A stretch of DNA of 64,000 nucleotides from Poronia punctata (Eukaryota; Ascomycota; Sordariomycetes; Xylariales; Xylariaceae), in contig MU401603.1 of NCBI GenBank assembly GCA_022579005.1, positions 33,672-97,671 on the forward strand, in the 5' to 3' direction. The notes under the pieces are model-generated. The model was not told the DNA's origin. It saw only the letters and a program-made list of their open reading frames with translations, and did not search any database. This document shows, in pieces, positions 11,654-24,300 of the stretch (the first letter of the stretch is position 1; every line of letters starts with the position of its first letter). A program made the position numbers and the translations under genes.

Positions 11654-13679
11654 CTAAAAATCAACCTCTCCTCGGAAGATTTCCGGATCAACGCCAACAA
11701 CCACTTTATCCGCGAGATCTCTTCGTCCCATCTGGGTAAAGACTCGGCGTAGGGTGTCGTATAGATTTGTGCTGCGATTCTGCGTCGTCATGGCGTCGAT
11801 TTGTGCGTCGCTGGCGTCTCCTCCCAATAGCTCCCTCGCTCTCTCGCGGCCCTCCTTCTCTACCGTCTTGTGCATGTTCAGCGCCGCTAGCAAATGTCCG
11901 GCGGCTTCGCTGTGGCAGCCCATGTTGATGCAACTAACACCCAGGTTATATCGTGCCCGCACGAAGTTTGATCGGAGGGTGAGCGCCTTTTCGTAGGCCG
12001 CAATGGCCTCCTCACTCTTGCCGCTGTTGGCGAGGGTAGCACCCAGCCTGTTCCATAGGAGGTGGACCTGGTTCTGCTTGTTCGACAGACCCATCTCGCT
12101 GGATGTCAGAGCCGCGGCGAAGCAGTCGACGGCCTTCTCGTACTCTTCGGCCCCATAGAATAGGACTCCGAGACCCACTTGCACATCCGGGTCCATCTGT
12201 GCACCGTCTGGGCTGAGCCTGGCAGCTTCGATGAATAGGTTTGTGACCTTGTCATGGAGCTGTTGACGGTCGGTGAACCCTAGCTCCGTTGCAGGCGAAA
12301 GGTCGGCCGGTGATATGATGGAGGGATAGCGGATTGACAACCAGCGCTCCAGGGTCCGGTACGCCGTGCTGTCATATCCTTCGTTGGTGTACGAGACCGC
12401 CAGGGTCATCAGTGCGGTGGGGTTGTTCGGATCTATCTTCCTAGCCTGTTCCAAAGCCCGGATAGCCGCCGTCTCCTTCTCGTTCTGTGCCTGGGCGATT
12501 CCGAGCTGCACCCAAGCCTCCACGTGGTTCGGTTCCTTCTGGATGGCCGCCTCAAAGGCGAGTGCGGCGAGGGAAAGGTTGCCACCTTCGTCTAGGATCT
12601 TCATGCCTTCTTCAAACGGGTTTGCCGTGTCCCTGAACAGGTTGTCTTCCTCGAAGAGATACTGCTCCACCTGAGGGTCGCCGACAAGCCTGCTATGGCC
12701 TGCAAGCCCGTCCCAGTCCCCGTCCCCAGATAGATCGGCCCAGTTCCCGAGAGGATCGGCCCATTTGTCTTCATCGAGCGCTTCTTGGTTAGCGGCGCGT
12801 TCGGCCTGAATGCCCTTCCATATAGACTCGAAGTCGCCCCAGTTTGTCTCACCTTCCAAGAGTTGCTCATCTAATTTATTAAGCTCGGGCTCCAAGGCCG
12901 CATTCTCGTCTTGTTCTTGCGCCTGCTGGTCCGAAAGCTCAAGCTGCTTAAATTGTTCTTCCCACTGCTGGTCATCGAGTTCGACCAATTTCCCCTTGCC
13001 CTTGCCTTCGACTGCCGCCTCTCTAGAAAGGTCGGCGGAACGATCGTGCATCATGCCGTAGTTCATGTGACCCATTCCCATGCCGCTCATACCCATACCC
13101 ATTCCCATGCCCATGCCCATGCCCATGCCCATCATGGGACGCTGATAAGCCATCCCGGATGGCATGGGGCTCGACCGCGACGCATTTGCTTGGCCTGTCA
13201 TATGCTGGAACTTGGCGTAGTCTTCCGGGCCGAAGTGGGTACCTTGGGGAACTTTGAACGCCGCCTCCATGGCACTTTGAGGGTTGTGTTGGAATTCGTT
13301 GGCCCAGGAGGGGGAGGTCGAGTTGGCGCGCAGATGGACGCCATGGGAGGAAGGATCCAATCGTAGCTGGTTCGCGCCTTCGAGTGGCATGTCGGGTAAC
13401 CGGCCGTTTTGCTGAAGGAAGTTATTCATCATCTGAGATGATCGGGACGTTAGTAAACCGACCAGCATTCACCAGCGCTACAATGGATCGAAGCTCTAAA
13501 CTTACCTCGTCTTGAGGGCCATGTTGGGCGGCGCTACGGAAACCACCCATGCCGCCCTGAGGACCGCCATTCCGGATGCGATCCCGTTGCAGACTGCGGT
13601 CATCCTGGGTGTGCTTCGCAAACTGGCTCAGCGGATTACCCGCCGTGGAGCACTCTGGACCGCCACCAAGAAAAGACAT
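11654..13679 (-). CDS. pex5: Peroxisomal targeting signal 1 receptor Pex5
   Basis: Spliced on the minus strand: 13679-13506 and 13432-11654, 650 aa. One 73-bp phase-0 intron (GTAAGT...CTCAG) with a visible TACTAAC branch point. The protein opens with MSFLGGGPEC; Cys10 is the family's N-terminal ubiquitinated cysteine, needed for receptor recycling. WxxxF/Y-type motifs that bind Pex14/Pex13 are seen as WANEF (about residue 101), WEEQF (about 215) and WGDFESIW (about 256). The C-terminal half (about 320-600) is a TPR array that binds the SKL-type C-terminal signal of cargo. Family function: a cycling cytosolic receptor that carries matrix enzymes into peroxisomes. An in-frame ATG 69 bp upstream (13748) exists, but MSFLGG is the conserved start. 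Residues about 159-179 are a Gly-Met repeat not typical of the family. Confidence 0.96.
13072..13134 (-). repeat. Imperfect CCCATG hexamer repeat coding Gly-Met in pex5
   Basis: A tandem run of CCCAT(G/A/T) units on the + strand, read on the minus strand as alternating Gly and Met, near residues 159-179 of Pex5. Units are near-identical in the centre and degenerate at both ends, as expected of an in-frame microsatellite. Confidence 0.85.
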
Positions 13680-14196
13680 GATGATATCTCCGTCCGCGCT
13701 GGGATAGGCGATAATACTGCAATCACGAAGTCGTCTCGCGAATGGCAAGGGGGCTGTCTGGATTAAGAGGTCTCGGTGTCTCGAGCTGAGAGTGGCAAAT
13801 AGGCGGAAACCGTGACCGTGACCGGGACGTGTGGACAGTGGCTGATTGGTGTTTATTAGGAGTCAGCGATCGGATGTAGATGATGGTTTTAATTCACCGA
13901 GGACGGCCTCGTACAAGATAGCTTACACTTTTGAGGTTTGTGTAGATAAGATAGATACCGATGTGCCTGCACAAAGTCTGGTTTGTTCCAATATGAGTTG
14001 TTACCTTACAAATGCGGTCGGTTACGTTGGTGGGGTCCACGGGCTCACGTCAGTGGAACACTTGGAAGCCGCACAAGATGCCGAGGGATGTTGCGACTTC
14101 CGACCCCAACCACCGAGGCGATATCTCCACATTATTATTTCCTCTTTACGAATTATAGTGCAGAAGTACCCATTGTGCCATTCTTGCCTACTAACC
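13680..14196. other. pex5 promoter region up to the AT-island border
   Basis: Ordinary base composition until about 14215, then an abrupt change to more than 80% A+T. No ORF with a credible start; the open frame at 13846-14250 begins at a TTG and has no domain signal. Confidence 0.6.
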
Positions 14197-14243
14197 TACT
14201 GCAGCAGGACCCGTAGAGTGGTAACAAGTCTAATAAGGCTTGT
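14197..14243 (+). repeat. Left terminal inverted repeat of the AT island
   Basis: Starts TACTGCAGCAGGA. Aligned without gaps to the reverse complement of 29950-29996 it matches at 30 of 47 positions, including 11 of the outer 13, where both differences are C/T. It sits at the composition boundary. Confidence 0.55.
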
Positions 14244-14402
14244 TATATAATATATAGTTAGAATTAGAACTAGGCTTGTCTATTAAACAAGACTTGTTAA
14301 AGAAATAAAACTTATTTAGGAAATAAAACTTGTTAGACTTGCTAAGCTAAATAAGACTTGTTAAGCAAATAAAACTTGTTAAAAAAACAAGACTTATTAA
14401 GC
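14225..14402 (+). repeat. Left subterminal array of CTTGTTAA-type motifs
   Basis: About nine copies of a degenerate AARACTTRTTAA motif, all in the same direction, often separated by AAATAA spacers. Variants differ mainly by G/A and C/T changes. Confidence 0.65.
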
Positions 14403-17400
14403 TTATAACTAAAATAAAGCGTTTTAATTAGCTAAATTTAAAAAAGTAAAGCATTATAATTAAATAAAAATTTAATTAAAGCAAACTAGCTCTAGCTTTT
14501 AATTAGTTATATATAGTTATATATATAAAATAATTATAGTTTTAAAAATAAGTACTAGTATTGCTTCTTTATAACTTAAGTTGCTTTATCTTAAATAAAT
14601 TAAAGGTTATAAATATATTTTTAACTTTCTTTTTTATTTACTTTTATAAATACTTATATATCCTTTATTCTCTTATTTTTTATTTTCTTATTATTAAGTA
14701 CATTTTCCTATTTTCTTTTTTTTCTTATTTTTTATTATTAAGTATATTTTTTTACTTTATTAATAACTATTATATTATAGCTTATAACTATTATAACTTA
14801 TATTTATTACTTATTATTATAACTTTAAATTTTTGCTTTTATAAGTTTAATAGCGTTAAAAATATATTTTACTTATTTTAAGTTAATTATATTTTACTAA
14901 GTAAAATTAAGTAAATTTACTTGCTATAATATAAGCAGCTAATACTACTAAATATTTAATTGCTAATTTTTAAATTATAAATAATAAAAGTTTTAATTAA
15001 CCTAAACAATGCTAACACTATTAATATTAACTATATATATTTGCTAAAAATAAATAATAGTAATGCTAATAATAACACTATTAAGTTGCTTAGCTATAAC
15101 TTTAAAATTAAAAATAAAGTTATAATTATAAGTATAGTTAATAAGTATTATAATAATAAAAATATAATAATTATTAAAGTTGTTTAAAACAAAAATATAA
15201 TTAATATAGCTAAAGTAATAGTTATTATTATAAGTATACTTAATAAAGTTGCTAATACTAAATATAAACTTATTATTTATAGCTTTAAAAGCGCGTTGCT
15301 TACTATTATTAGCATTTTTTTATAAATTTTATTTTATAATATAATTATAGTTAAAAGTACTAACGTAAGCTAAGTAAAATATAAGTAAAAGCACTAAAAA
15401 ATAAAAGTTAAAATAATAGTTAAAACTTACTTATTTATAAAAAAAAACTTATAAAACTATTAAATAACTTTATTTTAAAATATAGTAAAATATAGCTAAA
15501 GTTTATTATAGTTTTTTTTATAAGCTAATTATAATATATAATAAAATTATAGCTTTACGTTAATATTAGTATAAACTAGTAAATAAGCACTACTATTAGC
15601 TAAATAAAGTAAAAACTTTTTAATTTTAACTAAAAAAATATAATTAATAACACTTAAGTTAATATAAAACGTATTAGCTAACTAGTTAATATTTAGTTTA
15701 AAATTATTATTTTTAAGTAAGTTAGTTAAGTTATTATAGTTAGCTTATAAAAAAACTTTATTAAAAAGGCTTAAGTATTATTAGTATAAAAAAAGTATTT
15801 TTTAAGTTAAATTAAAATTATTATATAAAAACATATTATATAAAACTAAGCATATAGTTTTTTAAAAGTTTATTTTTATTAGCAGTACTTTTTTTATATT
15901 AAAATAATTAGTTTTATATACTTACGTTTTAAAATACTTAAAGGTATAAGCAATATTAGCTTATATAAAAATTACTATATTTAATTATAAAAAAATAAAA
16001 AAGAAAAAAATAAATAAAAATAAAAAAGGGTATATAAAGCGCTAAAATAAAAACTTTATATATATAATAGTTATATAAAAATATAAACCTAAGCTAATTA
16101 AATAATAGCCCCTAGCCTTTTAATATTTATATAAAGTTAAATATAATTATTTTTTATATAATAATATAACTAATATATTTTAAACTTATAAAAACCTTTT
16201 AAAATAGCAAAATATTTTTAAAATAAGCTAAAATAGCACTAAAAATATAATAACTTATTAATATAAATTTTTTTTAATTAATATATTATAGTTTACTAGC
16301 AGCGCATACTTTTTTATAATAGCTAAATAGTATATTTTAACGTAAATATTAAGCTATAGCATATTATTTAAATATTATAATAAACGTACTAAATTACTAC
16401 TTTTAAAGTTATTAAAAAGTTTGTTTTTAGCTATTATTAGGCCTAAAAAGCTTGCTACTAAGCTAGCAAGTAAATTAGCAACAAATTTAGCAACTAACTT
16501 TACTATAAATTTTAATACTAAGTTTTTAACGCTTATAGTAGCATATATATAAAGCTAATTAAATATATATTAAGCTTTATAAATAATTAAACATATATTA
16601 TTATAGTTAGCTTTAAACACTTTTTTTTTTATTAAAACAGTATTGCTTTTAGCAATAATAGTATAAGTTTTAATAATTAAATTAATAAAATCTTAACTTA
16701 TTTTTTAAGCTACGTATTAGAAAAACTTAAGCTTAATATAACGCTTTTTAAGCTAATATTTAAAAAATATAAAAATAACTATAAACTACTTAATATAATT
16801 AAATATTTTATAGCTTACAAAATAATAAATAAAAAACTAAAAACATAAATAACTAAAAAAAAACTTTTAAACTTAAATTTTTAAAGCATATTTAGTATAA
16901 GCTACTTTTATTAAAATGTTATTTTATAATAAAAAATATATAAAGTTAAATATACTATTATATTTTAAGTAAGCTATATTAAAAAAATAACTTATAATAA
17001 ACTTTAACGCTAAAAATATACTAACTAATAAAAGCTTAAAGTTTGCTATACTTTATTGCTTACTATACTTAGCAATAATAAATATAGTTTTTAGTTAATT
17101 TTTTATTATTTTTTATATTTTAATAGTTTATATATAAAAGCAACTTTAAATAACAATATTAAATTTTAAAAAGCTATTAAAATTACTAGCTTTTTAACTA
17201 AAGCACGCATAGTATATATAATAAAAATAATAAGCTTTTAAACCTTTTAGTTTAAAGTTTTTTGCTTACTAAAGCATATTTTTAATATAATATATAAAGA
17301 AAACATATACTTAAACTTTTTTATTATTAATTTTTTAAACTATACTTTTATTAAAATATGCTATAATATATAGCGCTATAATAATATTATTAAAGTTTAA

Positions 17401-20400
17401 AGCATATAGCTTTAAAATAAAATAAAAAATATTATTAAAATAAGTATGTTTTATTTTAGTTATAGCTGCTAAAATAAAATAAAAGCTTATTAGCATATAA
17501 TATAAATTGCTAAAAATACTAAAGCTATTAATAAAAGTTAATATTAAAAAAAACTTAACTAATATAGCGTTTAAGCAAACATTATTTTACTTATACTTAT
17601 ATAGTTTATAGCTATAACAATTTAATTTTAACTTAACTTAAATAAAGTAAGTATAATATAAAAAAATAAGCTTGCTGCTAATAAAAAAGCGTTAAGCTAT
17701 ATATTACTTTTTTTTAGTTTGCTTATATAACTAAATAGTAATATAATATTTTAAGTATAGCTTAAGTTGCTTTAATTTTAAGCTAAAATAATAACAAGGT
17801 GCTTGCTATATTAAATTATTTTAAGTTTTATTAAAATAGTTATTAATATATATATAAAAGTAAGCATATATATTTTTTTTTAAAATATAAATAATATTAG
17901 CGTTTATAATAAGCTTATTATACGCGTGCTTAAAGTTAATTACTAAGCTAAAAATAGCTTTATAACTATAGTAGTAGCTTTTTTATATTTACAAAACTAA
18001 ATAGTTTAGCTAATTAAAAGTATAAGTATTATTATATTTATTTTAACTTATATTATATACTTAACCTATATAAATATTAGTAATTTTATTACTATTATTT
18101 ATAATACTTTAGCAAAAATATCTTTTTTAATAATATTTAAAATATATAAAGTTAAAAAAGAATATAATAAAACTTAAAGCGTTATTAACTTAAATATACG
18201 TATATTTGCTATTAATAGTATAAATAAATAAAGCCTAAGCATAAAAATAAAAAAGCTTAGTTAGCTTATTAACAAATATAGCTAAACTATAATAAGTTTT
18301 ATAGCTAATATTTAATATAATATAATTTTTAAATATAAAAAGCAAATTAAAAAACGTAAGCTTTATTATTACTTTAAAAAGTTTTTTAAGCTTTTTAAAC
18401 CTAATAGGTTTTTTGCCCTTTTCTTTACTTTTACTTTTATTTTAAGCTTTAAATTTTTTAAAAATCTTTTTTTATTTAGGCTTTAGCAAAATAAGCACAA
18501 TAAAAAATTTTAAAATATTTAAAAAAATGTTTGCTTTTTTTATATTTATTAAAAGCATTTATTTACATATATAGTTTTTAAGCATTAAAAGCTAAAAAAA
18601 AAGTTTGCTTACGTTTTTTAAAACATTACCCTTTTTATTTTAAAAAAAAAATAAAAGCTTATAAAAAGCTTTATAGTTTTTATAACTAAAGCTTATAAGC
18701 TTTATAAATGTTACTAAGGCCTTTTTAAATACTAATATTTTTATAAACTTATTTTAGTATATAATAATAAAAGTAAAAATATTTTTAAAGTTTTTTTTTA
18801 GCTTTAATTATAGCTTTAAAAGCAAAACTGCTAGTTTAAAAAGCTTTAGTGCGTTTTATATAATAAAAATATCTTTACTTTTAAAGTTTTTACTAATATT
18901 TTAAAATACTAAAAACGTTAAAGCTAGTTTAGTAAATATAATTTTTTTATAGCTTACAGCGCTAAGCATATTTTTTAAATTTAGTGCAGCATATATAGTA
19001 TACTTAATAATATTATTTATATTACTAAATTAAAGTTTATTAATATTAATAATTACTATTTTAAATAATAATTAGCTTAGCATCTATTTTATAAATAAAC
19101 TTAAAAGTAACTTATGCTTATTTTTAGTTTTACTATTTAATTTACTATTAGCTAATTTTTTACTATTATAAGCTAAAATAATATTATTTTAAAGCAAGTT
19201 AAATATTTTAATATTATTATTATTATATATAATAGCGCTAATATTATATATATTAAAAAGGTTTATATTGCTTAGTATATTAAAAGTACTTAATATACTA
19301 TTATATTTAAAAGTAAAGCTATTACTAGTTATTATTTTATAGCTACTTTAACAACTACTAAGCTTTAATAGCTATTAGCTTACTAATATACTTATTATTT
19401 TTAGCATTATAAAATTATAGTAAATTAATTTATAAAGTTAGATTTTTTATACTTTTATACGCTATAAAAATATATTAATTTTTTATATTAAATATATAAA
19501 ATAAAAGTAGTATTAAAGTAAAAATAAAAAAAAATATAAAAAACCTTTTTTTGCTACTATTGCTTATAATATTTCTTTTAAACTATAAAAATTAAGTTAA
19601 TAGCTAGCGCAGCTTATTTTAATAAGCTATATAGCTATTAATATATATATTTCCTTTTTTTAATATATTATATAAGCTATTTACTACGCTATTAAAAAAG
19701 TATATATATTGCTTGCTATACTTTAGTTAACATTTTTATATATTTGTTTATTTTTAACTATAACTAAAAGTAAAATATACTAAAATATATAAAGTTTTTA
19801 TATATTTATATATAAGTATATATTTTAAAAAATAATCTTATTAAAAAGCAAATATTTACACTTTTATTTTTTATTTTCTTTTATTTTTTTTTATTATTTT
19901 ATACCTTACTTATATTTTATTTTTTATAAAAGCGCTATATTTTAATAAAACTTATTTTTTTTATTTTTATTTTTTTACTTTATACTAGCGCACTTTTATT
20001 AATAAATAAAAGCATAGCTATAGCTAATAATTTACTTAGCTGCTTTAAGCTTATAAAAAATAGCAGCTTTTTTAAGCTTAATTGTAGTGCTAATAGCATG
20101 CTTTATTATAGCTAAAGTAAACTAAGTTAAATATACTATTTTTTTTATTATTTTTTATTTTTTTATTTTTTAACTATATTTTAATTTGCTAGTTTTTTAG
20201 TTTGCTTATAATCTTTATTTTAAAAGTTCTTTTAATTATTTTTTTAATACTTAACTAAGCGCTTAAAGCAATATTTTTAATATACTTAGTAATTACTATA
20301 AAAAAAGCAGCAAACAAAATACTTTTACTACTTTACTAAAATAACCTTTTTAGCTACTTTTGCTTAGTTTTAAAAGCAGTGCTTTATAAAAAAATAACAA

Positions 20401-21141
20401 TATTAAAAAAGCAAGTAATAATGCTAATAAAATATTTACTATTTTAAGTGCTATTACTAAAAGTAGCGCTACTATTTAAAGCAAAACTAAAAAAATAAAA
20501 AAGCTGCTTAAGTTAGTATATTTTAACTTTTTTTTGCTTTTTATATATACTAGCTTTAAAAAAGTAGCTAATATGCTTTTTATTTAAATAGCATATAACT
20601 AGTTGCTTAATAAAAATAAAATAAGCGTAAATAATTTAGCATAAGTTAAAACTATACTATATAAAAAAGTAGTAAAGGTTTTTTTTGTTTTTAAATTTAG
20701 CAAGATTATAAGCATAGTTATTAAAAAAGCATTTTTTTTATTAAATACTTATATTAAATCTTTTAAGCAACGTTATAAATATATTATAAATTGCTTTAAT
20801 AATTTTAAGTATAAGTTTTTTTAAAAAAGCCTTTATATAAGTTTATAATAATTTTAATATTATAAATTATGCTAATAAATAATATAGTTGCTAGCTAATA
20901 ACTTTTATAACAACTTTAGTACTTTTAAAAATACAAAGTTTTTAGTTAATTTTAAACTTTAAACTTATAATAAAGAAAATATATAGGTTATTAAAAAATT
21001 TTTATATTTTTGTTTTAATAAACTAATATTTAAAATAGTTTAGCGCTTTATTAAGCAGCTTATTAACTAAAAAGCAATGTTTACTAATTGCAAAAATTTT
21101 CTATTTTACTACTTTAAAACAATCTTTTATAACTTAATAGT

Positions 21142-21387
21142 TATTATAATTAGGTTATAAAGAAGGCAAGGCTTTTAAAGGTAACTTGATTTATTGTTAG
21201 AAATCTAAAAGTAAAAAGAAAAAAAAAAAAAGCTTTTAAAATCTTGTTTAGTGTATAGACTTAATATGTGCTTACTATAGTAGGTTTGCACCTATTTGCA
21301 AGTATAGGTTTTAGTACGTACTGTTTAAAAAAAGTAATAGCTATAAGCTACTTAATTAGCTATATTATTATTAACTAATTTATAACT
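21142..21387 (+). repeat. Left LTR-like direct repeat
   Basis: 246 bp. Shares TTATAATTAGGTTATAA near its start, GTGCTTACTATAGTAGGT in the middle and TAGTACGTACT toward its end with 27699-27945. It is poorer in G+C than the right copy, so it appears more heavily mutated. Confidence 0.75.
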
Positions 21388-24300
21388 ACTTTTTTTTTAA
21401 AAAAAAAATAACTTATTTTAAGGCATAATCTAGCTTTAAACTAGTGTTTTTTAAGTTTTTAATTTTAATTAGTTGCTTTTTAGCTAAAAAAAGATTGTTT
21501 TAAGTATTTATTAATATTATAATAGTTTAAGCTTTTATACTATTATGCTATAGTGCTAGTTTTTTTATAACTAATTATATTTATTATATTATATAAAGCA
21601 GCTTTTTTATTAAGTATTTTACTTTATATATTTTGTTTGCGCGTTTTTTTAGTTTTTTGCATAGCTAGCGCAGCTTTATTATTATTAGTATATAGCAAGT
21701 TAAATTTATTATAAGCAGCAGCTTTAAGCTATTTATATAAATGTATTAAAAAGCTTATTGCTTTAAAGTATTGCTTATAAAAACTTTATAGTAATTTTAT
21801 ACTATTTTTAAAGTTTTTTATAAAATACTATTTATTATTTATATTTTAACTTTTTTAGTTTACTTTATATTATAGTTTTTTATAGTAAAGTTATAACGTT
21901 TATATTTTTTTAATAATAAATTTTTTATTTTTTATTAAAGTAATTATTTTTTTTTAAGGTTTTTTGCTTTTTGCTTTAGTAGCAGGTTATTTAAGTATTT
22001 TTATAATTAGTTAGCATAATATTTATTTATTGCTTACTATATAAGCAGTACTTTAAAAGTATACGTATTTTTATTTTATAATAGTATTTAAAACTTTTAT
22101 TATATTATTAAGTAGTTTAGCTTATTAAATAGTTAGTTTGTTTGCTATGCTTATTTTTTTTTAATATAAATATAAAGTTTTTTATATTAAAATTTAGTTT
22201 TTTTTAGCTTTAGTTTGCTTAATATATTATTTAGTTTTATATATAATATAAGTTATTTTAAGCTATGCTAATATAGTTTATAATAGTTTAAATTTAGTTT
22301 TTTGCTTTAGTGCGCAGCTTTTATTTATGCTATATTAAGCTATTAAGCTTATTATTAAGCATATAGTTTTTTTAGTTAAAATATATAAGTATAAAAAACT
22401 TTATTTTTACTTTATAAAGTAATATTTTAGTTAACTTATATAAGATTGCTGCTTATATATAGTTTATAGTAAAAATATATTTTAACTAATTATTTTAATA
22501 ATAGCTAATATATAGTTATAGTTATTAGTTTAAGTACTTATTTATTATTTTAGCTTGTTTTATTATTTTATAATAGCTTGCTAAAGCTAACGTTTAAGTA
22601 ATACTAAAAATTTTTGCTAGTTTATTAATAAATATAAAAATAAACTAAAGCCTTTAGTTTAATATAATTATAATTAGCAAGCTAAAAACTTTAAAAAAGC
22701 CTTTATAATATAGCTAAGCTACTTTTTATATTATTACTTTTATAGTATAAAATATTGTTTATGCTTTTTTGCTTAATTTATTTACTATTACTATTATATT
22801 ATTATAATTGTATTTATTTTTAAGCATTTATTTAAAGTTTATTATTATATATTTTTAAACTTAGTTTAATATTAGCAACAGTATTAGTTTGCTAAGCGTT
22901 TTATTTTTTAAAACTTTAGCTAAGCAATATTATAAGCAATTTGCTATATAGCAATTATAGTTATTATTTAAATAGGGCTATTAGTACTTTTTTATAACTA
23001 GCTAGCATGTTTTTTATTTACTTAAGTATGCTATTAATATTTTTTTATAAGCTTTTTTTATTAACTTTATTTATAAAAAAAGAGTATTTAGTATTACTAG
23101 TTTTTTTTTATATATAGTTAAGCTATTTTTTAGTTTTTAAAGGTTAAAAGCATTTTTGTTTTTAAGCCTTATTTTATTTTTAGCTTTTTAGTAATATATT
23201 TGTATGCTTAAGTTTTTTTAGTTTTTATATAAGATTTTGTTTATAAATTAAAGTTTTTTTAAAACCTTTATTTTTTTTTATAGTTTAAAAGATAAAATTT
23301 TTGCTATACTATTTATTTAAATAAAAGTAAATTTTATAGTAACTAGTTTAAAAAATATAGTATATTTATAAAGTTTTTTTTTTGCTTTTTAAAAGGTAAC
23401 GTTTTTTTATTTTTAAAATAATATATTAGCTACTATATTTTTTTTTTTAATTAGTATATAATAACAAAGTTATATTTTGCTAATAGCATTAACTACTTTA
23501 CTTGCTATAAGTTAAAGTATTATTTAGTACTAAAATATTTTAGCGCTTTATAGTTTATTATTACTAAAAATAGCTTATTATGTTAGTATTTAATTAGCTT
23601 TGCTTTTTATTTTTTTAAAGCTAGCACTATAGCTAGCATTTTTTTATTATAAATTTTATAGTTAAGCTTTGCGCTGCTTATAATCTTTAAAAAAAAAGCT
23701 ACTAAATATTATTTTCTATTTAAGTATAACTATAAAAAAGCTTTTGTTGCTATTTTATTTAATATATTTGTTTTTATTTTTATTAATAAGTTATAGTTAT
23801 AATGCTTTAGTAAAAAAGCTATTATTAGTATTTTTTTTAATTTTTAAAAGGCTTTTTTATATTTTTTTTTTAAAAAAAAAAGCGCATTATAATATATAAA
23901 AGCTATAAGCAGCTTTGCTTTTTAGCTATAGTTGCATATAAACTTTTTATAAAAGTTACAAAATCTTAAAAAAAACTATACTTTTTTTATTATTATAAGT
24001 GCTGCTTAGTTTTTTATAACTTTTATTTTGCTTAAGTTAACACTTATACTATTTAAACTTATTATATACTTTAAAAATTTAGTTTTTATAATATAAAATT
24101 TTAATTTTTTAAAGTTAGCTTATAAACTAGCTTTTTTTAATTAAAGTAATACTTTTTTAATATATTTTTAATGCTTTTTTAACAAAGTTAAATATATTAA
24201 AATATTATTTATATAAGTATAGTAAAAGTAATTTAAATAATTAAATAAAGTATTGTTTATATACTTTTAAAATGTTAAAAAACTATTAGTAAGTTTAAAT

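Noticed and set aside
12911..13366. 151-residue plus-strand frame with His-Thr/His-Ala runs
   Set aside because: Opposite-strand reading of the pex5 Gly-Met repeat.
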